In this document: positions 12,056 through 24,205 of the stretch, one piece after another | Position numbering within the stretch: the stretch's first letter is position 1 | Layout: every line of letters begins with the position of its first letter | Assembly: GCA_964017235.1 (NCBI GenBank) | Contig: OZ024931.1 | Coordinates: 137,208,033-137,272,032 of the forward strand | Reading direction: 5' to 3' | Length of the DNA: 64,000 bases | Source of the DNA: Sabellastarte sp. h YS-2021 | Lineage: Eukaryota > Annelida > Polychaeta > Sabellida > Sabellidae | Translations under genes and position numbers: made by a program | The notes under the pieces: model-generated | Told to the model about the DNA's origin: nothing | Seen by the model: only the letters and a program-made list of their open reading frames with translations | Databases searched by the model: none

Positions 12056-13699
12056 ATGTAACAGAGTTGGTAATATCACAGAATGATAAACTGGGAACAC
12101 AGCATGAAAAAACATAAACGGGGATCAACAAGACTGTTATAGCAACAGACATGAATGGAAGTGTGTAGGACATTGTGGCTTCATTTTACTAAGTTAAAGC
12201 TTCTCAGTTGTGCAATCTGTGTCTATAAAAGGCGAGTTGGCATTCATAATGTGTCTGGCAACGTTCAGATAGCCTTTTCTCTTTTTTACAAATCAAATGA
12301 GGTTTTAGTGTACAGATATAAATTTTGCTGGCTTGCTGAGAGCCTTTGGTTTTGTAAAATGCTGCTTTGATTTGATTTTTAACATAGGTGATAAAATGTT
12401 AAGAAAGTGCGTGCGGAAGATACAATTCCCCACACAGTTTGAGTAGGGAAATATGTGTACTGACATATAGAGGAGGAAGGAGGAGAGAGACCAGAGGGAG
12501 AGGGAGGAGGCAGTGAAATAACAGAGAGAGGAGAAAATCTACAGTTAAAGATGGAGGAGGCAGTGGCTGAATAAACACCAAGAGAGGAGTGAAATGAAAT
12601 AAAAATTTGCAACCTCCTATTCAATGATTATTGGCAGTCTCAAAATCTCTCTCTCTACTTACCATTTTTAAAAATACCGTCAAGGTCACAAAATATGTTG
12701 AAAATAAAATATTCAAGACAAAAGAAGGGATTTAAAATGTTTAAAGATTTTATAACAAAACAATAAGTAATGAAGATAAAGGCCCTATACTTCATCTCTC
12801 CGAAAATCCCGAATATGGAGAAAGAATAAAAAGAGTAACAAAGATATAACAAGATGCTCAGGTCAAGCTTAACCAGGAAAATTGAAAGTTGGTGTAGAAA
12901 ATTTTTAAAATTTTCACTTTAGACAGTATAAAATTTTTTCTTATTCAGGAAACAGAAGGAAAAAGGGCAGATTTGTGCACATCTCAATTCTATAGGCTAC
13001 TTAAGTGTGTTGAAAGCCATGAAACCAAAGTGTGATTTGACCATTTTTTTCTTATTTTATTTCTTATTATATTCTTATTATATTCTTGCTTTATCGTAAT
13101 AACAGTTTAGACTTAATGTTTTACCGTACAGAGCACTCAAGAAAGTGATAAATCGTTGTACAAAATCTAGAAAATGTTCATTCTGGCATTTCTCAAAAAA
13201 AATAGTGAATAACTTGGAAACAGAACATTTAACAGAAATTATTTTAGGATGTTTCCAACTTTTTAGTTACTTTTGAACTGAAGGTGGTTGAGCCACTGGA
13301 TTGGTCCTTTTTACCTCCCCTAAGGAAATATTACAGTTATGACAGCTGAGTTTGTTAGTCAGTCAAAATACCTCAATAACCTGGGATACACCAATATATT
13401 TAACCTTTCTAAAGGTTCTAATAATTTTGCAAATTAAAGGATTTCATAGTGCATACATTTAATTTATATATATACTGCACCAAGAAACTGTAGGCAGCCA
13501 TCAAGTTGGGTGGGGATGAACTAAAATGCTTGGCATTAAATTGCGGTAATAATTTTTAAGTAATTAGATCACTGTGCAAATTGATATCAAATTGAATTGC
13601 ATCTTTATCAAAGCTGAAGATCTTTTTCAGAAGAGTTGGATCGATTTGTCCATTTTGACACATATCTAGGATATTTTATGGTTTGCACAAGATTCAGGC
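12056..13699. other. No supported gene; purine-rich patch
   Basis: A GA-rich stretch at about 12465-12560 (GGAGGAGAGAGACC-type words) is the only structure I see. The rest is AT-rich with no recognisable coding or repeat signal. Confidence 0.45.
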
Positions 13700-14030
13700 C
13701 AAATCAATCAATCAATCAATTAGTTGTCCAAGTGCTTAATCTCTGTATCTACAGATTCTAAGGTACACCATCCATTTCGTAAGGCATAAATCATCAAGAC
13801 ATTAGACATGTTCCAAGTCGTACCCAGGGAGGTGATCCAGCGTTTGGTAGTTAGAAGCTAAGGTGGAAATGATTTCTGAAATAGGTGGGTTTTTAGTCGA
13901 CTTATGAAACAGGAGAGATTTGCAGCACTGCGGATATCACGTGGAAGATCATTCCAAATCTGTTGTCTAGTTGAGACTACAACCATTATTTGAAACTTTG
14001 CTCTACACAGTTCTAGACACTTTTTGTATT
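13700..14030 (-). pseudogene. CR1/L2-like LINE, 3' end
   Basis: On the minus strand the frame reads IWNDLPRDIRSAANLSCFIS followed by RLKTHLFQKSF. This is the conserved C-terminal signature of CR1/L2/Jockey-group polyproteins (consensus-like W N x L P x x I R ... F K x x L K T x L F), downstream of the RT palm. A short 3' UTR follows and ends in a (TTGA)n microsatellite (13702-13720 on plus as AATC repeats), the kind of tail L2/CR1 elements carry. It is truncated at its 5' side near 14030. It complements the CR1-like copy at 57.7-60.2 kb, which lacks exactly this end. Confidence 0.75.
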
Positions 14031-16970
14031 GTACTTTGGTAGTCCCTAACTCATGTTTTAAAAGCTAGATAATGCCTTACAATATTTTACCATATGTCTG
14101 CTTCTTTTACAATAGTAAAACTAGTAAGACACACGTTCAGCTAAAGTTACCCATGTTTTATGACCCTTTTTGGACACATAAACCACCTGGTAAAAACTAC
14201 ACCGAGCTATCTGTTTCAGAACTATATAGCCTGGAACCCCAGTTGTTGGAGTTATTAGGTGTCCTTTGGGCTAGTGCTCACCTAATGCTGTCTATAGTGC
14301 TTTTCTCATGCCATTCAACTTTCTCCTCTTTGATAGTACATAACAGCAATGTATGTGCAGCTTTCACCGATTGCCAGCTAAAATTATATGCATTATCCAA
14401 AATCTCCTCTACATACTCAACCATGGCATGTAACTTCTCCATCCATCATTACAGAACCTGTGACTCATTGACTGTAGTCTAAACAGTCAAATGATAATGT
14501 TCTTTTATTACTTCCACCGAACACATAATTTTGTGGCCATGTGACCTCTCTCTTTACTTACATAATGTTTCATTTATGCCTTTGTGACTTTAGCTTGCTA
14601 GAAGTCAGTTAATTGACTTATTCCTTCATCTGGCTTTGCCTGAATATGCTGGAAACTATGTAATGCATCACCACTTGATCCAGATGACATGGGCCTGAAC
14701 TGCTGCTGTCACAGATGATGCTGAAGATGGGATTTGCCTCACCCCTGTGTCAATCTGCTCTGATAATCTTCCACTCCATAATCATCATACCACCACACAA
14801 AGTTTACCCAATATTTTCAGCTCTGCAAAAATTTGCAAATACAGTTCACTGAAATCACTTTAAGTACCAATATTACTGTTTATATCAGTTGATATATCAA
14901 ATTGAATATCATGATCAGTGTTCACGTCAGCAAATGGGTAAAATGTGCCTTGTCCCTTTGACTTTCTACAGTTTAATGAGAAGCTGAGCTAATTTGGCAC
15001 CAGAATTAATTACAAATACACAAATACCCAGTCGAAGGTATTGGTTCTCAATCCTGCTGTGTTTGGTCTAATGTCTTGCCTCATGTTTAGGTGTTTGTTG
15101 GGTTTTTCATTAAGTTATAACACAATTTTATTTAGTAGCCTTATTTTGTGTCCTAATAATCAACACCCATCTCTTAGCAGGAGTATTCAACAGTTTGTTG
15201 TTACGCTGGGGAACAAGTATGAGTAATGTGCTTACATGTGCACTGTTTGAAATATAAAACTTTGTACAGTTAAGGGGTACATTCAGAATGCATTTTCAGA
15301 AGGGGTGCATGATGCACTCTTAGGATATCATTTACAATTTCATCTGTGCATTTGTGTTTTAGCAAGCAATTTTAGCGGTATGATTGTAAACTTAAGGTAT
15401 TTAAATTCAGTAACATGGTATTTTCATTGCTAGTTCCAATCAGACATTTGTTTACCAAAACAACATTTCAACTTTAGTATGTTGCAATTGCAATGGAACA
15501 AACTGAATGAAGTTAAATAAATCAGTAAACAAGTGGCTTAGTAAAATCCATTTATACAGTATATCTGAAATATATTTTATGTAAGATGTCCTTAAGTAAG
15601 TAGGGTCACCACATACTATTTAGTGTGTAGCTGCATTGTGTGTTATTGTACACATTATCAAAGGAAGATGTTATGTAGGTGTAGGCATATGTTTAACAAT
15701 AATAACTTTTTATTTGCTTTTTGTGTAGAGGATTTTTATTAGATATAACTCATCATTGGTTTACTTGCTGTCATCCTCCATTTTCTCCTCTGTTCTGGGT
15801 TTGGTGCGGAAAATGACAATATGAGTGTGCTGTGAGCCCATATTATATTGCTAATCTTGATGAGTGATATATTTTGTATTTTTGTCTTATGAGTAATGTT
15901 TCATCACCATTATTTATGATTAATAAGTACAATAAATCCGTTTCAAGACATTTTTTAATACTCCTGTATATATATGTTACCAGTGATATAAAACATCAAT
16001 TTTGAACTGGAGATTACTCCAGCAATATAAAGCAGCATAAACTCTATATAAATACATTTTATTTGTGTATATATAACCTCTTCATAGGTTACAGAGTTTG
16101 TGAGATATTAACCAAAAGCTGTCACTGTGGATGAGTTCATAACTCTGTCTGTAGTGGCCCTGTCTGCATGTCTCTGTTTAGGCCACATATGTCTTGAACT
16201 AGATAATAAAAACAACTTCAGTGAGCATTCACAGTGTACTCTCTAAACTATTTTGTAATTGGGAATATTTGATATTTGTCTTGGTATGTGTCATAGGTGT
16301 ACACCTATTTCTGTTTAGGATTTAGTTCACCTGCTTTCTAGTGCCACAGGTTGTTTTATTACTTTTATCCTGTCATTCATTTTTGCATATGTCCTAATAT
16401 TTACAGTAACGACATGTTATCACTACATAGTCTGATGTCATGCATTGTATAAATATTTGCACAGCTTCTGGCGTTTTAACTGCACAATTTCACACATTTA
16501 CTGTGATTACATCGGACTTGTAAAATAGACAAAAAATCAATACTGCTTTGGATTTGTAAAAAAAGGTTTTATTAAGAGCTCAGTTTATTCAGACCAGTGG
16601 GTACCTGAATTCTATGCATTCTTTAAAAGTGTAATCAGCACAGAATGTTGACAAAACTTCCTAAATAGAATGTTACAAAACTTCCTTAATATTCTCTTTA
16701 TTAAGATGTGTGTATGAACCCACAAGCTGTTTCAGTGGATTACTTATTCAAGCCTGATTACTGATCAGTCCATTTTAATGTATGTTTAGTGATTACGGGA
16801 ATGCATGGATATAATTGTCATTATTTACTCAATGTTGAAAGAAATTATACAAATACAGTGTCACTTAACACATTTGGTCCAGTTTGTATATCATTTATAA
16901 CTCTACATAATGTTCACAGAATGCGGGAGTAAAGAGGGCTTGTCAGCTTATATCATAGCAAAAGGAGTAT
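14031..16970. other. No supported feature
   Basis: A 136-codon plus-strand frame at 14072-14482 has no motif I recognise, and its composition is unremarkable. I see no RNA gene or repeat that I can defend. Confidence 0.4.
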
Positions 16971-17723
16971 CCCAGTAAACATTTTTGGGTTTTTCAAACG
17001 TTTGAAAGGAAATGTTTGGCAATGGTTAAACAATGATGGGTACAAAAACCATTTGTAATAGAATGTTTTTAAAACGTTATTTGAAAACCGTTTATTAAAC
17101 GTTTAACGATAAATGTTAGTAAAATGTTTTAAATGGACATAATAATGTCTGAATAATACTGGGGTCAGAGGTCAAATTCACTATCTTTGTATGGTTGCTC
17201 ACTATTGAAAATATTATTTTTATGTCTAAAATTGCAAGATAGTGGCTTGTAAACTGTGCCCCCCTTCAATTCTTACTTTTAGGGATTGCATGTGGGGCAA
17301 TTTTTGACCAAGTCCTCTAAAATCCCCTATTATTGCTCACCGCCATCTTTATTTGGACATATTTGAAGGTGAAGGTTTAAAATTATAGGTTTAAAAAACG
17401 TTTTTCATAGAATGTTTTTCAAACACTTCATGATGAACGTTTGAAAAATGTTTCCAGCAAAACCTTAATTTCTTCAGCTATTTTATAAATGTTTTAAAAA
17501 CATTTCCAGTCAAACCAAGCTTCTTGAGTTATTTTCTAAACGTTTAATAAACATTTTCAGTAAAAACGTTTGTATAGAGAATGTTTATAAAACGTTTTTT
17601 AAACATTACAGCATAAATGTTTACTTAGAGACGTTTAGAAAACCAAAGATAGGGTTTAATTAGGTTTTAAAAACATTTTGTAAACGTTTAAACCATTTAA
17701 AAACGTTTCTAATGTTTACTGGG
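16971..17723. mobile_element. MITE, AAACGTTT-rich family, copy 2
   Basis: Bounded by inverted termini CCCAGTAAACATT (16971) and AATGTTTACTGGG (ending 17723), an exact 13-bp inverted match. The element is filled with more than ten AAACGTTT or close variants, clustered in its two flanks, around a unique centre (CTAAAATTGCAAGATAGTGG and the following 150 bp) shared with the 10.2-kb copy. No reading frame is present. Subterminal repeat arrays of this kind are typical transposase-binding regions, so it is inferred to be mobilised in trans. The flanking bases (TAT / ATT) leave a 2-bp AT duplication possible but unproven. Confidence 0.8.
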
Positions 17724-19639
17724 ATTACACAGCATTCAATTTACTTATCCGGTACATAGCACAACATTTGTTTTTATTTGGACAGAAAATTGGAAACTTG
17801 GAGTAAGATAGACAAACTTAGCCACTTAAAAGTTATACAATAAATGGCACTATTTGCTTCAATATATCCAATAGATAATGTGAATGGCCTAAATTTGCAA
17901 TGAAAATAATTAATTCAACAGGAATGACCTAATTTGGTTTTAATAAAGGACATTTCATTCGTTGTTAATTTATCCTGCAGTGTGGTCTTTTAACTTTGTT
18001 ACTCCAAATGTAAATGTGGTCAAAATAACTGCAAGAATAAGAGGATTTGCAACCTGAGAAAATCCAAAGACAGTCATGTACATATACTCTGTAACTTGCA
18101 TTTTAAAAATGTGTTATAGCAATTATATTTCCAGTTAATCTTAACTTAAAATTATCATTTTTAATGCAGATATGGTGATGTATTAAGAGTTTACAGAAGA
18201 TATTTTACCACACAGCCAGCCATTGTGAATGTCTACTAATAATGAATAACTAGTAAAATTCAGAAATAAATTTTGTATACATATAGACTTTATGCAAGCT
18301 ATGCCTGTCACTGTCTATTTATTAAACCTCCTGACTGTGTCTTCTTGAATGGGTTCCATGTTTACCGATCATTCAATTTCCAATTTCAAACAAATTCAGT
18401 GAGTGAGACTAACAAAGTAAGAAAGTGGCAAAATAGAGCTTGAAAGATAAAAAACGGACATTTGTACTTTATTTAAAATGTCTCTTGTTAGTTTAACTCT
18501 TTATTGTCCCTTAACAATGACAACACATGTCCCTGTGATTAGCAGTCCATAAAATTCTGGGTTGTCCTCCCAAAATCTGTTGACTTTGGGTGACTTGTGA
18601 TAATATAGTGAGCATAATTCTAAGGTACTGTCTAGGTGGATGCTTTGGTTTTGGCTGTCAGTTCGACCTTTAGTGTGGCCTGTGTACTTTATGACCTTGG
18701 CAAATTAGATGCTTGTCTTACATACATACAATGATGGTCAGATCCAATGGTGACCTGTACACCAGCGTACATACCAAGTTCAGAAACTGTGAAAAGCATG
18801 GCCTCTAAGGGGCCTGGTAGCATCCTTTGAAACTACCTTAAAGTATTTTACTTCTATAGAGTCATTGCTATTTACCCCAATTGACTCAATTTATGCTTCA
18901 TTGACGCCAAAACACCCTTTCCTGGCATCATTTGAATGCTAGTTTTGATTAAGTAACGTCAACAAGATTTTTCTTCCCACCTCTAGTACATGGCTTATCT
19001 CTCCCCTACAGTTCATTACCACTGCAGAGTAGTGTGACAGGGATTACATGGAGCCAGATTCAGACCTGGCACCCCCTGCGACTCAATGAAATGGATATTC
19101 TAAATCCAGGAGATCAAAGATTTTAAACTACCCCATAATTCACTAATTTTAGAGCAGAAAACAAACAAGTGTGCATTGGTTTGTTTACCATCAAGGCAAA
19201 AGCAACGTACAGATGTTTTGGATGTCTTTATCTTGTGAAGTTGTAGATTTATCCCCGTTAACATATGTTATCTTATATTGAAACCAAATCAGAAATTTCT
19301 CCTAAATACTGCAGAAATATTTTTATAAATATATTGTCAGGTTAATATATCAAAGGTTAAGCTTAAATCAGCTCCCATTTTTGGCTTAAAATGCTTCTCT
19401 TGAATATTAGTTATGCAAAATGAAATTATAAAAATCCCTTGTTCCTTTTCTTGACAGGTGCAAACATTAGATTTGAGTTTGAAATATTGGTCATTGGGAG
19501 GAGTTCGGATTCAGATTCATTTATCCAGTGTGTTTTTTTTTCATGCACAAAAATTGTCCATGGTAAGTCAAAAAAGATATTACAACACAAAGGAGAGTTT
19601 CCCCTAATGACATTAATGTCACTGCTGATGCGAGCTATA
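17724..19639. other. No supported feature
   Basis: AT-rich sequence. A GGTCTGAATCTGG word on the minus strand near 19055 resembles a polymerase III B box, but it has no convincing A box at the right distance. Nothing else is assignable. Confidence 0.4.
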
Positions 19640-20110
19640 TATGAAATATTTTTGATATAGTTCTGGTATATATAGACTTTTGTGTGTGGGTTATATCACA
19701 AAGGTACATCCATTTTTTCAAATATGGTACATGTCTAGCAAATATGAAGCAAAAAAAATAAGTTGCCCACTTGTTTTGTTCTTTGTAGTGCCTAATCAGC
19801 GCCAAATGGATCCAAAGGAGATAACAAAGCACCATTTAATATAATGGTGGTGTCATCAGTGAATTTGGGGAGCTTATGAATAGTGTTATGTAGTTTTATT
19901 CCTGTTATTGAGTCATTATTCTTTATCATAAGCAGTAGACTTTTATCACAAATTATAAACAGGTTTGCAAATGGAGCTCCCTGTAAACATCCCTTTTCAA
20001 CATTTATAAATTCAAATAAAAAGCCACAGTTGCCTTGATATTTGTATTAAAAGTTTGTATCCACTATGCAATGCTGGGAACAAAACCAAAAAATCTCAGA
20101 ACTGAATATA
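19640..20110 (-). pseudogene. Tx1/L1-like LINE fragment (RT palm)
   Basis: Minus-strand translations, in broken frames, give VLRFFGFVPS, then VEKGCLQGAPFANLFIIC-like sequence matching the GC(R/T)QGDP(I/L)SPYLF block, SLLLMIKNNDSITGIKLHN, and FTDDTTIILNG at 19830-19862 in place of the FADDTTLILDG active-site box. These are successive blocks of a LINE reverse transcriptase of the same group as the fragments at 6.9-8.3 kb and 32.7-33.5 kb. Both flanks are truncated, and stops interrupt every frame. The Asp pair of the active site is still readable, but the QGDP block reads QGAP. Confidence 0.75.
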
Positions 20111-20430
20111 CAAATTTACAGGAAACTGGATATATAAATCTGTAGTAGTCTTGGCAGTTTGAGGTGACCCTAACTTAACTTTTGTAGAGCTAACTAAGGG
20201 TGCCATTAAGGGTCAGTAACCTATATTTGACCTTTGGATTAGTGAACTGTGACCTTTATTTGGTCATCGGTCAAGTTAGACACTGGATGGTATAAATTAG
20301 TAGTCATATTATCTTTTATTTGTACTTTAGCGTTTATATTATGTTACTTATATTATATTTACATGCTATGTATAAATTAACTTAATGCTCCACGAAATGT
20401 TGTTTGCCTTCCCTGGGGTGAGGGGACTGA

Positions 20431-20965
20431 AAATCATCTGTGTTGGGAAAATATGCATCTGTGTGGGCTAAAATATTCATCTGCCTGGGCTAAAATTTCC
20501 ATCTGTGTTGGCTAAAATATTCTACTGCCTAGACCAAAGTTTTCATGTGTGTTGGTTAAAATAGCATCTGTGTTTGCTAAAATGTTGTCTGTGGTGGCGA
20601 ATTTTTCATGTGTAAGTTTTGGTGCTAATATCTTCTGTGTTGGCTATATTTTCACCTGTGTTGGCTATAATTTCATATGTGGTGGCGAAAATACCATCTG
20701 TGGTTGCGAAAATACCATCTGTAGTGGCTATATTTGCATCTGTTTTGGTTAAATTATCATCTGTGTGTCGGCTAAAATTTTATCTGTAGAGGCGTATTTT
20801 TCCTCTGTAAGTGTTGTCGAAAATATCATCAGTGTTGGCTATATTTTCATCTGTGTTGGTGAAAATATCATCTGTGTTGGCTAAAATACTGTCTGTATTG
20901 GCTAAAATGTCATCTGTGTTGGCGATAATATCATCAGCGTTGGCCAAAATATTATCTGTTTTGAT
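20431..20965. repeat. 21-bp minisatellite, about 25 units
   Basis: Tandem units of CATCTGTGTTGGCTAAAATAT type. In the right half the period is exactly 21 bp (for example ATCATCTGTGTTGGCTAAAAT, then variant units each 21 long). The left half is more diverged, with occasional shifts. Because 21 is a multiple of three, frames stay open: on plus one reads as repeated ISSVLAK (frame at 20811-21011), on minus another as repeated ILANTDD between about 20816 and 20960. No unit is flanked by unique spacers, so it is not a CRISPR array. Whether it was ever translated is unknown. Confidence 0.85.
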
Positions 20966-22499
20966 GGGAAATTGTGATTTTGTAAGTCGCCAACACAGAT
21001 ATTTCCAATGAAAAACGAGCCCACTGGTGGCGTTAATACTCTTTCGTACTTAAAACAATCAAAAATGATTTTTTTATGTTCAAGGTGTGCCAAGTTAAGG
21101 CGTGAAGCAGTATGCTTTAAATCACAAGATTTCATGCAGACAATATTATACATAAAAATATAAATTTTCAGAGATATCGAAATCGAAATTTTAGGAAAAA
21201 TGGGAAAATCTGATAACTAGAAAATTGTCGTTGGCACCACTTATTATGTGGTGATGCAGATGAGGTAAATAAGTCATGCTCATGAGATGATCTTGCAATA
21301 ACAGATGATCTTGTGCACATCACTTGTCACATGAAAAAATACATATTATAATGTCCTATCAGGGGCTCCGTACACTGGCAAGCTTTGGTTGTAATTAAAT
21401 ATAATGTCATCGCCTTTCTTGGTGGTTTACATGTGCCATGTGAAAGTTGGTGGTCGCAAATGTAATGTGATATGAGCAGTCTTGATCAACAAAATACACT
21501 TGTAAAATTATTGTGAATATGATTTTTATGCATAGTACTATCATTTTGAGTCAGTTTTGACATTTGACCAAAAAGTCTGAAAATATGCCTTTAAGTATAA
21601 CAACAATGCAACATTATTTACCAGTCAAATACACTTTTCAATAAGATCTAATTCAATCGATAATTGAACAAAGGAAGTTTCAAAGACTGCCATGCCCTTG
21701 TGCTATGACCATGCCAGAGTAAAGCTGTAAATTTTTGAAGGATATAAGCATCCTAGCCAGTGTACTAAACCTATTATTGTTCCATGTCCTACCACCATAT
21801 CCACCATTCAAATGTATTGTCTTTTAAATAGCACAAAATTAAGTGGATATTGTGTTTTTTGTTGTATGGAGGGTGATTAATTAACTGAATGTCTAACTTT
21901 TATAAACTAAGCTCCTTCCCCGAAATCTGGGTTACTCTGTGTTCTGAATTTAGAAGATGGTTTGTTTGCACTATGAGGCCTTGCATATATCAAACAAAGG
22001 GCCTGAACTGAAAGGATTACTGTGTTTTTAGTCAAATAAAAAGTGGCAGATCAACTAATGGGGGTAAATAAATTTATGTAATAGTTTTTTATGATTGTAA
22101 TTAAGTATGAAAATTTTACCAAAATCTCCTAATATCACTCATTGAAAACCTCAGACAATGAAAATTACTGAAAAAAGGAATATTAGCCTCTGGGGATATA
22201 AAAAGGTTGTTTATTTCCTCTTAGCCAACAATTAATAACACACTAGCCTTTAGCAAACAATTAATAACGTCTTAAAGATGTTGACATTTCTCCCTTTTAT
22301 TTGCCTCAATAGACATTTCTCAGCATTGGAGGTATATATGTGAGCGAAACTTTAGGTTTAAAATAAGACAAAAATTTGAAGTGAAATCAAAAGGTCTTGG
22401 ATCAAAGCCTAAAACTCAAGAGCTTCAATAAATCCCTTCCCTGAGCATTGTGGTATAATTAACGTTCGACGATAGGAGAGGGTTATTGTGATCAGTTTG
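20966..22499. other. No supported feature
   Basis: AT-rich sequence with no recognisable gene or repeat. Confidence 0.45.
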
Positions 22500-22890
22500 T
22501 TTCTGTCTGTCTGTCTGTCTGTCTGTCCACCGTTTTGCCCTTATAACTCAAAAACTATAACACCAATCAAGCTTAAATTTGGTGGACAGGTATTTTATGG
22601 GGTACACACGGATTCCTCCCAATGGTATAACTTGTGTGAAAATTAAAGCCAGGAGAGAGTTTTTCTTATTTTTAATTGGGCTTTCACAGTGATATCTGCT
22701 TCTCTGTCTGTGCACCATTTTGCCCGTATAACTCAAAAACTATAACATTAATCAAGCTCAAATTTGGTGGGAAGGTATTTCATTGGATACAGATGGATTC
22801 TTCCAAATTTGGTTTTGTTTGTTTGAAAATAAAGCCATGAGAGTTTTCCTTATTTCTAATTGGGAGTACACAGTGAAACTGCTTCTCTTC
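22500..22890. repeat. (TCTG)n tract followed by two diverged ~185-bp tandem units
   Basis: A (CTGT)n run at about 22502-22527 leads into TTTTGCCCTTATAACTCAAA (from 22533), repeated as TTTTGCCCGTATAACTCAAA (from 22718), a 185-bp period. The copies share ACTATAAC, CAAATTTGGTGG, AAAATTAAAGCCA and AATTGGG words and differ by scattered substitutions. A TCTCTGTCTG echo precedes the second unit, so each unit seems to begin with a CTGT microsatellite. This suggests duplication of one repeat family member. Confidence 0.7.
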
Positions 22891-23980
22891 ATCACATATG
22901 TAAAAAATCAATATTTTGCTTTCTGATGATGTCATCACTCAGTGATGTCATAATGTAACTGTCATTGTGAGGTCACAAACCTAGCTTGTGATGCTTGCTG
23001 TCTTTAAGTAAAAATATTTCTTCTCATTTTATGTCTTCAAATTGACATAAACATAATAAAGAGGGAGGTGGTATATTCATCATTTTTATTAATTATTATT
23101 TCGGTTTTATTTTCTCTTTTTTCTTTCAATTTCTTGACAATCCATCACAATTACCATGCGTGATTTTTTTAAAGTGACCAAAGCAATGTTTTTACCTCCA
23201 CCAGCAGTTTATGTTTTGTGTGCTAATTGTTTATTTGTCTATTTGGTTTTTTTTTGGTTTTTTTTTGTGTGTGTATGTTCAGATTACTCCAGAACTAATA
23301 ACAGATCTTTATTAAAAAATTTGTGGGTAGGACCTGATTGAAGGAAGAAGTTACTAAAAGAATGATCTGGATCTAATTTTGGATATAAAAAATCATGATT
23401 TTTCAGAGGTTCCATTTCAATGTATTTTTAATGACTTTAGCTTTCTACTTGATATTTCTATGAAGATTAATTTACATGTTTGGTTTTATTTTATTGTCTT
23501 CCTTAAAATACTTTATATCACTTGAGAGACTGGTCACATGGAGTCGAGCGTTTTGCTCTCTCTGAGTGCATCTTGTTTGAACTGTAACCACTTTGGTTTC
23601 TTTGTATTTGATACTTTTGATGATGTAATATATTGTTCAATGCACTGTACACCTCATATCAGTTCAATAAATTTCATGGATACTATTATGTGACCTGGTA
23701 GTTAGTCATCTTCAACCCATGATATGATAATCAGTCCAAGAATAAAACCAACAACATGATAGATGAAAGACAAGTGTGTTAATTTCTGTTCATCAGTTAG
23801 CCGCATATTTGGATATACTGTAAATACACTATACAATACAAATTATTCAATATTTTGCTCCTACCTATGTTAACAATTCATAAAAAAGTAGCTTTTATAT
23901 CTCCTACATAAAGTATCTCTGCCATCGTCAAAAAAGTTTTTGTGAACTTTGTGGTGAGTGAGGAAAACAGATGTGTCAGT
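22891..23980. other. No supported feature
   Basis: AT-rich and T-rich sequence; the frame at 23156-23341 is low-complexity. Nothing assignable. Confidence 0.45.
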
Positions 23981-24205
23981 TAGAGTTTTTGCATCAGCAA
24001 TTTCATTTAACAAAGCATTGACTTTTTTTATTTTACAGAAATAGTTATGTCTTTTATTTTATTTAGTATTCATACACATAGTATAGACATACACATAGAG
24101 TTTTTGCATCAGCAATTTCATTTAACAAAGCATTGACTTTTTTTTATTTCACAGAAATAGTTATGTCTTTTATTTTATTTAGTATTCATACACATAGTAT
24201 AATAT
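23981..24205. repeat. 115-bp direct tandem duplication
   Basis: TAGAGTTTTTGCATCAGCAA begins at 23981 and again at 24096. The roughly 110 bases that follow are almost identical, ending in CATACACATAGTATA in both; a T-run length difference and one T/C change are visible. The near-identity implies a recent duplication, or possibly an assembly artefact. Confidence 0.85.

Noticed and set aside
14072..14482. 136-codon plus-strand frame as a gene
   Set aside because: No motif, no neighbouring exon, composition like the surroundings; kept only as unassigned sequence.
19040..19090. SINE head on the minus strand (GGTCTGAATCTGG)
   Set aside because: No A box at a suitable distance, no tail and no target duplication.
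20431..20965. CRISPR array
   Set aside because: Units are directly adjacent with no unique spacers, the units vary, and the context is eukaryotic; it is a minisatellite.
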